A DNA stretch of 64,000 nt from Streptomyces bauhiniae (GTDB lineage: Bacteria; Actinomycetota; Actinomycetes; Streptomycetales; Streptomycetaceae). The translations under genes and the position numbers were made by a program. The notes under the pieces were generated by a model. The model searched no databases and had not been told where the DNA came from. It saw nothing but the letters and a program-made list of their open reading frames with translations. The stretch covers positions 248,001-312,000 of the forward strand of contig NZ_SRRT01000006.1 of assembly GCF_004784475.1 (NCBI RefSeq), written 5' to 3'. Below are positions 32,917 through 40,909 of this stretch, piece by piece (position 1 is the first letter of the stretch; every line of letters begins with the position of its first letter).

Positions 32917-33456
32917 ATGGAGATGCCGAGGAACGAACGGTCGCCCGAGAACCCCCAGATCCTCGTCGTGGGCCAGGACGGGATGGCGCTCGGTGGCGGC
33001 ACGGACGAGGGCTCCCGCGAGATCCCGGTGACGGACCAGGTGGAGCAGCCGGCGAAGGTCATGCGGATCGGCAGCATGATCAAGCAGTTGCTGGAGGAGG
33101 TGCGCGCCGCTCCTCTGGACGAGGCGAGCCGGGTCCGGCTGAAGGAGATCCACGCCAGCTCGGTCAAGGAGCTGGAGGACGGTCTCGCGCCGGAGCTGGT
33201 GGCGGAGCTGGAGCGGCTGTCGCTGCCCTTCACCGACGACGCGACACCGAGCGACGCCGAGCTGCGGATCGCCCAGGCCCAGTTGGTCGGCTGGCTGGAG
33301 GGCCTCTTCCATGGCATCCAGACCACGCTGTTCGCCCAGCAGATGGCCGCCCGCGCCCAGTTGGAGCAGATGCGCCGCGCGCTCCCGCCGGGCAGTGTCC
33401 CGGAGGGCCCCGAGGAGCAGCACACCGGCGGCCGCTCGGGCGGGCCGTACCTGTAG
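32917..33456 (+). CDS. bpa: Bacterial proteasome activator Bpa/PafE
   Basis: 179 aa from ATG 32917. The core TDQVEQPAKVMRIGSMIKQLLEEVRAAPLDEASRVRLKEIH and AELRIAQAQLVGWLEGLFHGIQT is nearly the same as mycobacterial Bpa/PafE (DUF2587). That protein forms an ATP-independent ring that opens the 20S proteasome for unfolded or damaged proteins. The C-terminus is GGPYL, with the penultimate Tyr of the gate-opening tail kept (GQYL in mycobacteria). No proteasome genes are in the window. A strong bidirectional hairpin separates it from the kinase. Confidence 0.93.
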   Translation: MEMPRNERSPENPQILVVGQDGMALGGGTDEGSREIPVTDQVEQPAKVMRIGSMIKQLLEEVRAAPLDEASRVRLKEIHASSVKELEDGLAPELVAELERLSLPFTDDATPSDAELRIAQAQLVGWLEGLFHGIQTTLFAQQMAARAQLEQMRRALPPGSVPEGPEEQHTGGRSGGPYL

Positions 33457-33467
33457 ACCCGGAACGT

Positions 33468-33506
33468 GAGAAGGGCCCGGCGGAAGCACTCCGCCGGGCC
33501 CTTCTC
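33468..33506. terminator. Bidirectional terminator between bpa and the kinase gene
   Basis: A 17-bp perfect stem GAGAAGGGCCCGGCGGA / TCCGCCGGGCCCTTCTC with a 5-nt loop, between converging genes. Confidence 0.88.
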
Positions 33507-33515
33507 GTACGTCAC

Positions 33516-35120
33516 CTACTGCGGCGGCTCGCCCGTGGAGACGTTCAGCGAGACCTCGCCCATGTTCTTCGGGTCGACGTCCGTGCCCGGCGCGGGGAAC
33601 TGGTCGAGGACCGTGCCGTCGCCCCAGGTGTTGTTGTCTTCCTTCTTCACCTTGTACTGCCAGCTCGCGGCCTGGAAGCACGCCTTCACGGAGTCGATGT
33701 TCTTGTACCGGAAGTCGGGCAGCCGGATCTTCTTCTCGTCGTTGTACGACTCCTGCGGCTCGGTGCACTCGGTGTCGTCGATCGTGCGGGAGGTGTCCGG
33801 GCCCCGGTAGCCGGAGCCGTGCGTGGACGCGGAGGCGCTGGGGGACCCGTCGCCTCCATGGGCCTGGTCGGCACTGTCGTCCCTGATCAGCGCGATCAGC
33901 AGGCCCGCGATCAGCACCGCGGCCACCGCGACCGAGCCGATGAGGACCGGCTTGCGGCTCCGGCCGCCCCCGGAGGACGGCACCGCCGTCACCGGCTGGG
34001 CCCCGTAGGCGGGCGCGGGCTGCCGGCCGTACGCGGGCGGAGTCGGGTAGCCGCCCTGCTGCGGGTAGCCGTAGGACGGGGGCGGGGTGCCGTAGGGGTT
34101 CGGCGTCGGCTGGTACGGCTGCTGCACCTGGCCGGGGTGGGGCTGCGGGGCCGTGTGGCCGATCGGCGGGAACACCGCCGAGCCCACGCCCGAGCCGCTC
34201 TGCGCCGGACCCGCGCCCGGCACGATGCTCGGCGCCGCCTGCTGGAGCGAGGCGGCCACCCGCAGGCACTCCTCGCGCATCGCCTCGGCGGTGGGGAAGC
34301 GTTCGTTGGGGTTCTTCTTCAGCGCGCGGGCCACCAGGGCGTCCACCGCCGGGGGCAGCGCGCGGTTGATCGAGGAGGGCGCGACCGGCTCCTCCTGGAC
34401 GTGCGCGTACGCGATGGCCAGCGGGGAGTCCGCGTCGAACGGCAGCCGTCCGGTGACGAGCTGGAACAGCATGATGCCGACCGAGTACAGGTCGGAGCGG
34501 GCGTCCACCCCGCGGCCGAGGGCCTGCTCGGGGGAGAGGTACTGCGGGGTGCCGACCACCATGCCGGTCTGCGTCATCGAGGTGACCCCGGACTGCATGG
34601 CCCGCGCGATGCCGAAGTCCATCACCTTGACCACACCGCGCTTGGTGGTCATCACGTTGCCCGGCTTGATGTCCCGGTGGACCAGCCCCTTCTCGTGGCT
34701 GATCTCCAGCGCGGCCAGCACGTCCGCGGTGATCTTCAGCGCCTTGTCGGCGGGCATCGCGCCGAACTGCCGTACGTCGTCGGCGAGCACGGAGCCGAGC
34801 GGGCGGCCCTCCACGTACTCCATGACGATGTAGGGCATGCCGTCCGCTTCGTCCTCGCCGGTGTCGAAGACGGAGACGATGTTGGTGTGCGTGAGCTTGG
34901 CCACGGCCTGGGCCTCGCGGCGGAACCGCTCGCGGAACGCCTGCTCCCGGCCCAGCTCGGTGTGCAGGGTCTTGATGGCCACCTGGCGGTCCAGCACCGC
35001 GTCGTGGGCCAGGTGCACGGCGGCCATGCCGCCCTCGCCGAGCAGGTCCTGGAGCCGGTAACGGCCACCGGCCAGTGCCCGCCCCGTGTACCGGCCGCCC
35101 TGTGCGCCGTCCTGGCTCAT
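33516..35120 (-). CDS. Membrane Ser/Thr protein kinase with a PASTA-like extracellular domain
   Basis: 534 aa, ATG 35120. Kinase domain about 21-285: glycine loop GEGGMAAVH, Lys50, HRDIKPGN (148-155), DFG 168-170 and GTPQYLSPEQA. A Pro/Gln/Tyr/Gly-rich juxtamembrane linker (about 300-385), one TM helix (391-412) and a C-terminal domain (about 455-534) follow. The last has DFRYKNIDSVKACFQAASWQYKVKKED and VLDQFPAPGTDVDPKNMGEVSLNVS, which reads as one PASTA repeat. It probably senses a wall or extracellular ligand. A second kinase is divergently encoded 359 bp away; the pair matches, by recollection, SCO3821/SCO3820. Confidence 0.92.
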   Translation of the reverse strand: MSQDGAQGGRYTGRALAGGRYRLQDLLGEGGMAAVHLAHDAVLDRQVAIKTLHTELGREQAFRERFRREAQAVAKLTHTNIVSVFDTGEDEADGMPYIVMEYVEGRPLGSVLADDVRQFGAMPADKALKITADVLAALEISHEKGLVHRDIKPGNVMTTKRGVVKVMDFGIARAMQSGVTSMTQTGMVVGTPQYLSPEQALGRGVDARSDLYSVGIMLFQLVTGRLPFDADSPLAIAYAHVQEEPVAPSSINRALPPAVDALVARALKKNPNERFPTAEAMREECLRVAASLQQAAPSIVPGAGPAQSGSGVGSAVFPPIGHTAPQPHPGQVQQPYQPTPNPYGTPPPSYGYPQQGGYPTPPAYGRQPAPAYGAQPVTAVPSSGGGRSRKPVLIGSVAVAAVLIAGLLIALIRDDSADQAHGGDGSPSASASTHGSGYRGPDTSRTIDDTECTEPQESYNDEKKIRLPDFRYKNIDSVKACFQAASWQYKVKKEDNNTWGDGTVLDQFPAPGTDVDPKNMGEVSLNVSTGEPPQ

Positions 35121-35479
35121 CGTTCCGTGTCCCCCACTGGCCCGTCGGAGCCGTCATCGACCGGACCCGCGCCGCGTGGCACACGTCTTGATCGAATGTG
35201 TCATTCCCGGCCAAGTCTGCCCGAGGGCACGGACACGTCAAGCCCGGTGCCCGTTCCGTGACCGTACGCGAAAGAAGCGTCGCGCAAGCGTTACAGCAGG
35301 CGTACGACCGGTGCACGGAATTTGCACGAGGGCCTGTGCTGCGGGTTTCATGGCCGGTCCGTCCTGGGCCCGTCCCGGTGCCGGATCGGGACCGGCGGCC
35401 ACCGGCGAGGCTGTAGCGTGGCCGACGGAGTCCGTATCAACACCGCGCGCACCGCGGGCAGAAACGACGGCGAGGACCG
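35121..35479. other. 359-bp divergent control region between two kinase genes
   Basis: No gene seen. It must hold both kinase promoters. For the leftward gene a candidate is TTGACG-17-AGACTT. For the rightward gene a possible -10 TAGCGT lies at 35414-35419 without a good -35 box. Confidence 0.4.
35213..35241 (-). promoter_or_regulatory. Candidate promoter of the leftward kinase gene
   Basis: On the minus strand TTGACG (35236-35241) and AGACTT (35213-35218) with a 17-bp spacer, about 93 bp upstream of the ATG. Confidence 0.35.
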
Positions 35480-37111
35480 ATGGCACAGACGCACGGCGCC
35501 CAAGGCCCGTCCGACCCCGAGGCGGCGGCCGGCGGCGGCATGGCGGAGGCGCCGGAGAACTGGGGCAACGGCGGGCTCGTCGGCGACGGCCGCTACCGGC
35601 TCACCCACCGGCTCGGCCGGGGCGGCATGGCCGAGGTGTTCGCGGCCGAGGACGTCCGGCTCGGCCGTACGGTCGCGGTCAAGCTGCTGCGCGCCGACCT
35701 CGCCGAGGACCCCACCTCCAAGGCCCGCTTCACGCGCGAGGCCCAGTCGGTGGCCGGACTCAACCACCACTCGATCGTCGCCGTGTACGACTCCGGCGAG
35801 GACCAGGTGGGCGGCCAGGCCGTGCCGTACATCGTGATGGAGCTGGTCGAGGGCCGCACCATCCGCGAGCTGCTGGTCGACGCGGACGCGCCGGGCCCCG
35901 AGCAGGCCCTCATCATCGTCTCCGGCGTGCTGGACGCGCTCGCCTACTCGCACCAGCACGGCATCGTGCACCGTGACATCAAGCCCGCCAACGTCATCAT
36001 CACCGACAACGGCGCGGTCAAGGTGATGGACTTCGGCATCGCCCGCGCCCTGCACGGCGCCTCCACGACGATGACCCAGACCGGCATGGTCATGGGCACC
36101 CCGCAGTACCTCTCCCCGGAGCAGGCGCTCGGCAAGGCCGTCGACCACCGCTCCGACCTGTACGCCACCGGCTGCCTGCTCTACGAACTCCTCGCGCTGC
36201 GTCCCCCCTTCACCGGTGAGACCCCGCTGTCGGTGGTCTACCAGCACGTCCAGGACATGCCGGTGCCGCCCTCGCAGGTCACCGCGGGCTGCCCGCCCGA
36301 GCTGGACGGCCTGGTCATGCGCTCCCTCGCCAAGGAGCCGGACGACCGCTTCCAGACGGCCGAGGAGATGCGCGGCCTGATCCAGTACGGCCTGCAGATG
36401 CTGTACGACCAGGGCGCCCACTCCGGCACCTGGAACACCGGCCCGGTGGACGCCACGGCGGGCGCGCCGACGCCGCCCGGCGGCTACGCGGGCACCACCG
36501 TGATGCCCCAGTCCGGCGGCTACGGCGGCGGCACCACGCAGATTCCGCAGCCGATCCTGCCGGGCGGTTACGGGGGCGGCGACGACGGCGGCTTCGAGGG
36601 CCACGGCAACAAGGGCAGCGGCCGGGGCAAGCTCCTGGTGCTGGCCGCGCTCGCCGTGGTGGCGGTCGTGGCCGGTGTCGCGCTCGCGCTGAACAACACC
36701 GGCGGCGACGAGGGCAAGGGCACCAAGCCGACCCCGACGCACTCGCAGACGCACAAGGACGACAAGGCGTCCGAGACGCCGACCGACGACACCACCAAGG
36801 AGCCGACGGACGACCCGGCCACCCAGGGCGGTTCGGGCTGGAACAACGGCTCCGACTACACCCCGTCCTACCGGACGACCGACCCCGGCACCGCCGAGCC
36901 GACGGACGAGCCGACCGACCAGCAGACCTCCGATCAGCCGAGCGCCCCGCAGACCTCGCCGCCCGCCACGGGCGACGCGTCCGGCGGCGGCGGTACGGAC
37001 GCGGGCACCACGGCCGGTCCGGGCGGCAACGAGACGGGCGGCACGACCGACGGCGGTGCGGCCGCCGGTGCGGCGGCCGGGGCGGACGCGGGCGGCGCCG
37101 ACGGCACTTGA
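35480..37111 (+). CDS. Membrane Ser/Thr protein kinase with Thr/Gly-rich extracellular tail
   Basis: 543 aa, ATG 35480. Kinase domain about 38-310 with GRGGMAEVF, Lys68, HRDIKPANV (164-172), DFG 184-186 and GTPQYLSPEQA. A Gly/Tyr/Gln-rich linker leads to one TM helix (KLLVLAALAVVAVVAGVALAL, near 375-396). The remaining 150 residues are Thr/Pro/Asp- then Gly/Ala-rich with no PASTA repeat, so any sensing must differ from its divergent neighbour. Catalytic residues are complete. Confidence 0.92.
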   Translation: MAQTHGAQGPSDPEAAAGGGMAEAPENWGNGGLVGDGRYRLTHRLGRGGMAEVFAAEDVRLGRTVAVKLLRADLAEDPTSKARFTREAQSVAGLNHHSIVAVYDSGEDQVGGQAVPYIVMELVEGRTIRELLVDADAPGPEQALIIVSGVLDALAYSHQHGIVHRDIKPANVIITDNGAVKVMDFGIARALHGASTTMTQTGMVMGTPQYLSPEQALGKAVDHRSDLYATGCLLYELLALRPPFTGETPLSVVYQHVQDMPVPPSQVTAGCPPELDGLVMRSLAKEPDDRFQTAEEMRGLIQYGLQMLYDQGAHSGTWNTGPVDATAGAPTPPGGYAGTTVMPQSGGYGGGTTQIPQPILPGGYGGGDDGGFEGHGNKGSGRGKLLVLAALAVVAVVAGVALALNNTGGDEGKGTKPTPTHSQTHKDDKASETPTDDTTKEPTDDPATQGGSGWNNGSDYTPSYRTTDPGTAEPTDEPTDQQTSDQPSAPQTSPPATGDASGGGGTDAGTTAGPGGNETGGTTDGGAAAGAAAGADAGGADGT

Positions 37112-37160
37112 AGGCCGACCCCGCCGGCCCCTGGAACGGGCCCGGACGGGCCGGCCGGCG

Positions 37161-37185
37161 GCTGACCGCTCTCTGGGCGGTCAGC
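37161..37185. terminator. Hairpin between converging kinase and phosphotransferase genes
   Basis: A 9-bp stem GCTGACCGC / GCGGTCAGC that overlaps the phosphotransferase stop codon. Upstream GGCC-rich repeats could extend the structure. Confidence 0.45.
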
Positions 37186-38224
37186 TCGTGAAGGCGTCGC
37201 AGACCGCGTCGTACTCCCGTGTCCACCACACCGCGAGCGCGGAGGCGGCCGGGAACTGGCGGTCGGCGCGGGTGTCACCGCGCTCGTAGTGCCAGCGCAG
37301 CATCCAGAAGTCGTTCAGGCGCTCCCACCACACCCGGTGCACGGCCGCCGCCAGCTCCGAGGGGGTGGCCCGCGCCGCGCGCCGGTACGCCCGCGCGTAC
37401 GCCCGCGCCTTGGGCAGATCCAGCATCCCCGCGGGCCGTACGAAGAAGATCGCGGCGGCGCGTACGGCCTCCTCGGCGCGGGGCTGCACGCCGAGCCGGT
37501 CCCAGTCGACGATGGCGGCCGGGGTGCCGCCCCGGTAGAGCAGGTTGAACGGGTGGAAGTCGCCGTGCACCCAGCCCACCGGGCCGCCGCGCGGCGGCCG
37601 GCGGTGGGTGTGCTGCTCCAGCAGCGACCGGCGTTCCAGCAGGCGGTGGCGGGCCAGGTCGTCGAAGGCGTCGGCCGGCCTGTGGCGGTGGACGTGGCCC
37701 AGCAGGTCGTCGATGAGGGTGAAAGTGTCGGCCGGGTCGGCGCTCTCCACCGGGTGCGGGCCGGTGGCCGGACGGGTGCGCCCCTTGGGCGGCATCACGC
37801 GCTCCAGGCAGGCGTGCACGGCGCCCAGCAGCGCGCCCAGGCGCGCGCTCTCGGAGCGGGTGAGCTGGCCGCCGTGCAGATGCCCGCCCTCGATCCAGGG
37901 GTGCAGGGCGTAGGCGTGCCCGCCGACGACCGCGACCGTACGGCCCTCGCGGTGGGTGAGCGGCGGGACGGCCGGGACGCCGACCTCGGCGAGGCGCTGG
38001 GTGGCCCGATGGCGGCGCTCGATGGCGTCGGGGTCGGCGGTGTCGGGGTCGAAGTGGTGCTTGAGGAAGTACCGGCCCCGCGTGGTGCGCACCCGGAAGC
38101 CCCGGTTGAGCAGCCCCTGGTCGACCGGTTCGCAGGCGAGGGCCGTACCGGCTCCGTACAGGGGTAACAAGGTGCCGAGCGGGGGCGCGTGGGGCACGAC
38201 GGGTGGTACACGAAGGCGCTGCAC
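37181..38224 (-). CDS. Aminoglycoside phosphotransferase-family (APH/ChoK) kinase
   Basis: 347 aa from GTG 38224. The phosphotransferase fold is seen in GLLNRGFRVRTTRGRYFLKHH (N-lobe Lys), WVHGDFHPFNLLY (catalytic loop, about 217-229) and AIVDWDRLG (the metal-binding DxD-type loop). The family phosphorylates small molecules such as aminoglycosides, choline, homoserine or sugars. This one has no obvious resistance-gene context, so a metabolic or maintenance role is as likely. Faces the kinase gene tail to tail. Confidence 0.85.
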   Translation of the reverse strand: MQRLRVPPVVPHAPPLGTLLPLYGAGTALACEPVDQGLLNRGFRVRTTRGRYFLKHHFDPDTADPDAIERRHRATQRLAEVGVPAVPPLTHREGRTVAVVGGHAYALHPWIEGGHLHGGQLTRSESARLGALLGAVHACLERVMPPKGRTRPATGPHPVESADPADTFTLIDDLLGHVHRHRPADAFDDLARHRLLERRSLLEQHTHRRPPRGGPVGWVHGDFHPFNLLYRGGTPAAIVDWDRLGVQPRAEEAVRAAAIFFVRPAGMLDLPKARAYARAYRRAARATPSELAAAVHRVWWERLNDFWMLRWHYERGDTRADRQFPAASALAVWWTREYDAVCDAFTS

Positions 38225-38490
38225 GCGCCGATGCTAGGGCACGAAAAGCCCCCGTGAGCTGGGGGTTGTCACAGGCAGTCTTCGGCGGTCGCATTCGGTC
38301 ACCCGGAGTGCCCCGGTGAACGTCCCGGTGTCCTTCGAAGCGCAATTCGCGCGCGGCGCGAAAGAAATCCCCGGCCGTCCCCGGTGACGCGCCGGGACTC
38401 TTCCTTTGAGCTGGGTGCGCGGGATAACGTGCCGTTGCTCCGGCCTCCTGCAAGGCTGTGACCAGCAAACTTCCGGGCCTCGTCGATTTA

Positions 38491-38504
38491 CTTGGAAATC
38501 CAAG
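38491..38504. promoter_or_regulatory. Palindrome CTTGGAAATCCAAG upstream of the second bkd operon
   Basis: CTTGGA and TCCAAG arms with a two-base centre, about 25 bp upstream of the candidate -35 box, in an unusually AT-rich patch. It may be an activator or repressor site. Confidence 0.35.
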
Positions 38505-38527
38505 CAAAATCGCAGGTCAGGTGGGGT

Positions 38528-38557
38528 TTCACAGAAATGTGGAGCACTGGGTAACGT
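38528..38557 (+). promoter_or_regulatory. Candidate promoter of the second bkd operon
   Basis: TTCACA and TAACGT spaced by 18 bp, the best housekeeping-type pair in the 505-bp gap. Confidence 0.35.
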
Positions 38558-38729
38558 TAAAAGCCGCAGGCGCTCGCCGGGGCACCTGTCACGCCTGTTC
38601 CCGGCCGAGCGGCACCCACCCCGTGCCCGGTGGTCGAGAAGAGGTGGCCGCTCCCCCCGGCTCCGACCGAGCAAGGGGGACCCCAGGCTCACCGGCAACC
38701 CCGTGGGCCGGAACGACGGAGGAGCACAC

Positions 38730-39920
38730 GTGACCGTGGAGAGCAGTGCCGCGCGCAAGCCGCGACGCAGCGCCGCAGGCAAGGCCGGTACCGCCGGTAC
38801 CGGGCGCAGCACCCGCAGCACCGCGAAGCAGGGCACCGAGCCGGAGCTGGTGCAGCTTCTGACGCCGGAGGGCAAGCGGGTCAAGAACGCCGAGTTCGAC
38901 GCCTACGTCGCCGGCATCACCCCCGACGAGCTGCGCGGTCTGTACCGCGACATGGTGCTCACCCGCCGCTTCGACGCGGAGGCGACCGCCCTGCAGCGCC
39001 AGGGCGAGCTGGGCCTGTGGGCCTCGCTGCTCGGCCAGGAGGCCGCCCAGATCGGCTCCGGCCGCGCCACCCGCGAGGACGACTACGTCTTCCCGACCTA
39101 CCGCGAGCACGGCGTCGCCTGGTGCCGCGGGGTCGACCCGACCAACCTGCTCGGCATGTTCCGCGGCGTGAACAACGGCGGCTGGGACCCCAACGGCAAC
39201 AACTTCCACCTCTACACGATCGTCATCGGCTCGCAGACGCTGCACGCCACCGGCTACGCGATGGGCGTGGCCAAGGACGGCGCCGACTCGGCCGTGATCG
39301 CCTACTTCGGCGACGGCGCGTCCAGCCAGGGCGACGTAGCGGAGTCGTTCACCTTCTCGGCGGTCTACAACGCCCCGGTGGTGTTCTTCTGCCAGAACAA
39401 CCAGTGGGCGATCTCCGAGCCCACCGAGAAGCAGACCCGCGTCCCGCTCTACCAGCGCGCCCAGGGCTACGGCTTCCCCGGCGTCCGGGTCGACGGCAAC
39501 GACGTGCTGGCCTGCCTCGCCGTGACCCGCTGGGCGCTGGAGCGCGCCCGCAACGGCGAGGGCCCGACCCTGGTCGAGGCGTTCACCTACCGGATGGGCG
39601 CCCACACCACCTCCGACGACCCCACGCGCTACCGGCACGACGACGAGCGTGTCGCCTGGGAGGCGAAGGACCCGATCCTGCGTCTGCGCGCCTACCTGGA
39701 GTCCTCAAACCACGCGGACGAGGGATTTTTCGCGGAACTGGAGGACGAGTCCGAGGCGTTGGGCAAGCGAGTGCGGGAAGCGGTCCGCGCCATGCCGGAC
39801 CCGGACCGCTTCGCCATCTTCGAGAACGTGTACGCGGACGGGCACGCGCTCGTCGACGAGGAGCGCGCCCAGTTCGCCGCCTACCAGGCGTCGTTCACGG
39901 ACGCCGAGGGGGGCAACTGA
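38730..39920 (+). CDS. bkdA: Branched-chain 2-keto acid dehydrogenase E1 alpha subunit (copy 2)
   Basis: 396 aa from GTG 38730 with GGAGGAG 6 bp away. A basic, Ala/Thr-rich N-terminal extension (about 35 residues) precedes the E1 domain. The thiamine motif is GDGASSQGDVAESFTF (194-209), ending at Asn223-224. It has RMGAHTTSDDPTRYR, the region of the regulatory loop in the mammalian enzyme. It is the copy without an adjacent Lrp regulator. The E1 beta start is 1 bp after its stop. Confidence 0.93.
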   Translation: MTVESSAARKPRRSAAGKAGTAGTGRSTRSTAKQGTEPELVQLLTPEGKRVKNAEFDAYVAGITPDELRGLYRDMVLTRRFDAEATALQRQGELGLWASLLGQEAAQIGSGRATREDDYVFPTYREHGVAWCRGVDPTNLLGMFRGVNNGGWDPNGNNFHLYTIVIGSQTLHATGYAMGVAKDGADSAVIAYFGDGASSQGDVAESFTFSAVYNAPVVFFCQNNQWAISEPTEKQTRVPLYQRAQGYGFPGVRVDGNDVLACLAVTRWALERARNGEGPTLVEAFTYRMGAHTTSDDPTRYRHDDERVAWEAKDPILRLRAYLESSNHADEGFFAELEDESEALGKRVREAVRAMPDPDRFAIFENVYADGHALVDEERAQFAAYQASFTDAEGGN

Positions 39921-39921
39921 C

Positions 39922-40899
39922 ATGGCGGAGAAAATGGCTCTGGCCAAGGCGATCAACGAATCGCTGCGGCGCGCGCTGGAGACCGACCCCAAGGTCCTGG
40001 TCATGGGCGAGGACGTCGGCAAGCTCGGCGGCGTCTTCCGGGTGACCGACGGCCTCCAGAAGGACTTCGGCGAGGAGCGGGTCATCGACACCCCGCTCGC
40101 CGAGTCCGGCATCGTGGGCACCGCGATCGGCCTGGCCCTGCGCGGCTACCGCCCGGTGGTCGAGATCCAGTTCGACGGCTTCGTCTTCCCGGCGTACGAC
40201 CAGATCGTCACCCAGCTCGCGAAGATGCACGCCCGCTCGCTGGGCAAGGTCAAGATGCCCGTCGTCATCCGCATCCCCTACGGCGGCGGCATCGGCGCGG
40301 TCGAGCACCACTCCGAGTCCCCCGAGGCGCTGTTCGCGCACGTGGCGGGCCTGAAGGTGGTCAGCCCGTCCAACTCCTCGGACGCCTACTGGATGATGCA
40401 GCAGGCCATCCAGAGCGACGACCCGGTGATCTACTTCGAGCCCAAGCGGCGCTACTGGGACAAGGGCGAGGTCGACCCCGAGCTGATCCCCGGCCCGCTG
40501 CACAGGGCGAGCGTGGTCCGCGAGGGCACCGACCTGACGCTGGCCGCCTACGGGCCGATGGTCAAGCTGTGTCAGCAGGTGGCCGACGCGGCCGCCGAGG
40601 AGGGCAAGTCCCTGGAGGTGCTCGACCTCCGCTCGGTCTCCCCGCTGGACTTCGACACCATCCAGACCTCGGTCGAGAAGACCCGCCGTCTGGTGGTCGT
40701 CCACGAGGCGCCGGTGTTCCTCGGCTCCGGCGCGGAGATCGCCGCGCGGATCACCGAGCGGTGCTTCTACCACCTGGAGGCTCCGGTGCTCCGGGTCGGC
40801 GGCTATCACGCCCCGTACCCGCCGGCGCGCCTGGAGGACGAGTATCTGCCGGGCCTGGACCGGGTGCTCGACGCCGTCGACCGCGCCCTTGCGTACTGA
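39922..40899 (+). CDS. bkdB: Branched-chain 2-keto acid dehydrogenase E1 beta subunit (copy 2)
   Basis: 325 aa, ATG 39922. The same signature blocks as copy 1 are present: VMGEDVGKLGGVFRVTDGL, DTPLAESGIVGTAIGLALRG and RIPYGGGIGAVEHHSESPEALF. It pairs with the preceding E1 alpha. The divergence between the two copies is moderate across the whole length, which suggests an old duplication rather than a recent one. Confidence 0.93.
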   Translation: MAEKMALAKAINESLRRALETDPKVLVMGEDVGKLGGVFRVTDGLQKDFGEERVIDTPLAESGIVGTAIGLALRGYRPVVEIQFDGFVFPAYDQIVTQLAKMHARSLGKVKMPVVIRIPYGGGIGAVEHHSESPEALFAHVAGLKVVSPSNSSDAYWMMQQAIQSDDPVIYFEPKRRYWDKGEVDPELIPGPLHRASVVREGTDLTLAAYGPMVKLCQQVADAAAEEGKSLEVLDLRSVSPLDFDTIQTSVEKTRRLVVVHEAPVFLGSGAEIAARITERCFYHLEAPVLRVGGYHAPYPPARLEDEYLPGLDRVLDAVDRALAY

Positions 40900-40909
40900 G
40901 GAAGGTTTC

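Larger units (their letters stand above)
38225..38729. other. 505-bp upstream region of the second bkd operon
   Basis: No gene supported. It contains a promoter-like TTCACA (38528-38533) with TAACGT (38552-38557) 18 bp apart, and a CTTGGA-AA-TCCAAG palindrome. An AGGCTGTG octamer at 38453-38460 also occurs in the inverted repeat at bkdR. The presumed leader from the promoter to the GTG start is about 165 nt. Confidence 0.45.

Noticed and set aside
33516-33760. More than one PASTA repeat in the leftward kinase
   Set aside because: Only one segment has the DFRYKNIDSVKACF...VLDQFPAPGTDV pattern; the rest of the outer region is a short low-complexity linker.
32881-35316. A long minus-strand frame covering bpa and the kinase gene
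   Set aside because: Shadow of the kinase frame; it has no ribosome site or motif, and it crosses a strong terminator.
38234-38884. A 216-codon minus-strand frame upstream of the second bkd operon
   Set aside because: It overlaps the E1-alpha start antisense and reads as Pro/Arg/Ser-rich filler with no homology I can recognise.
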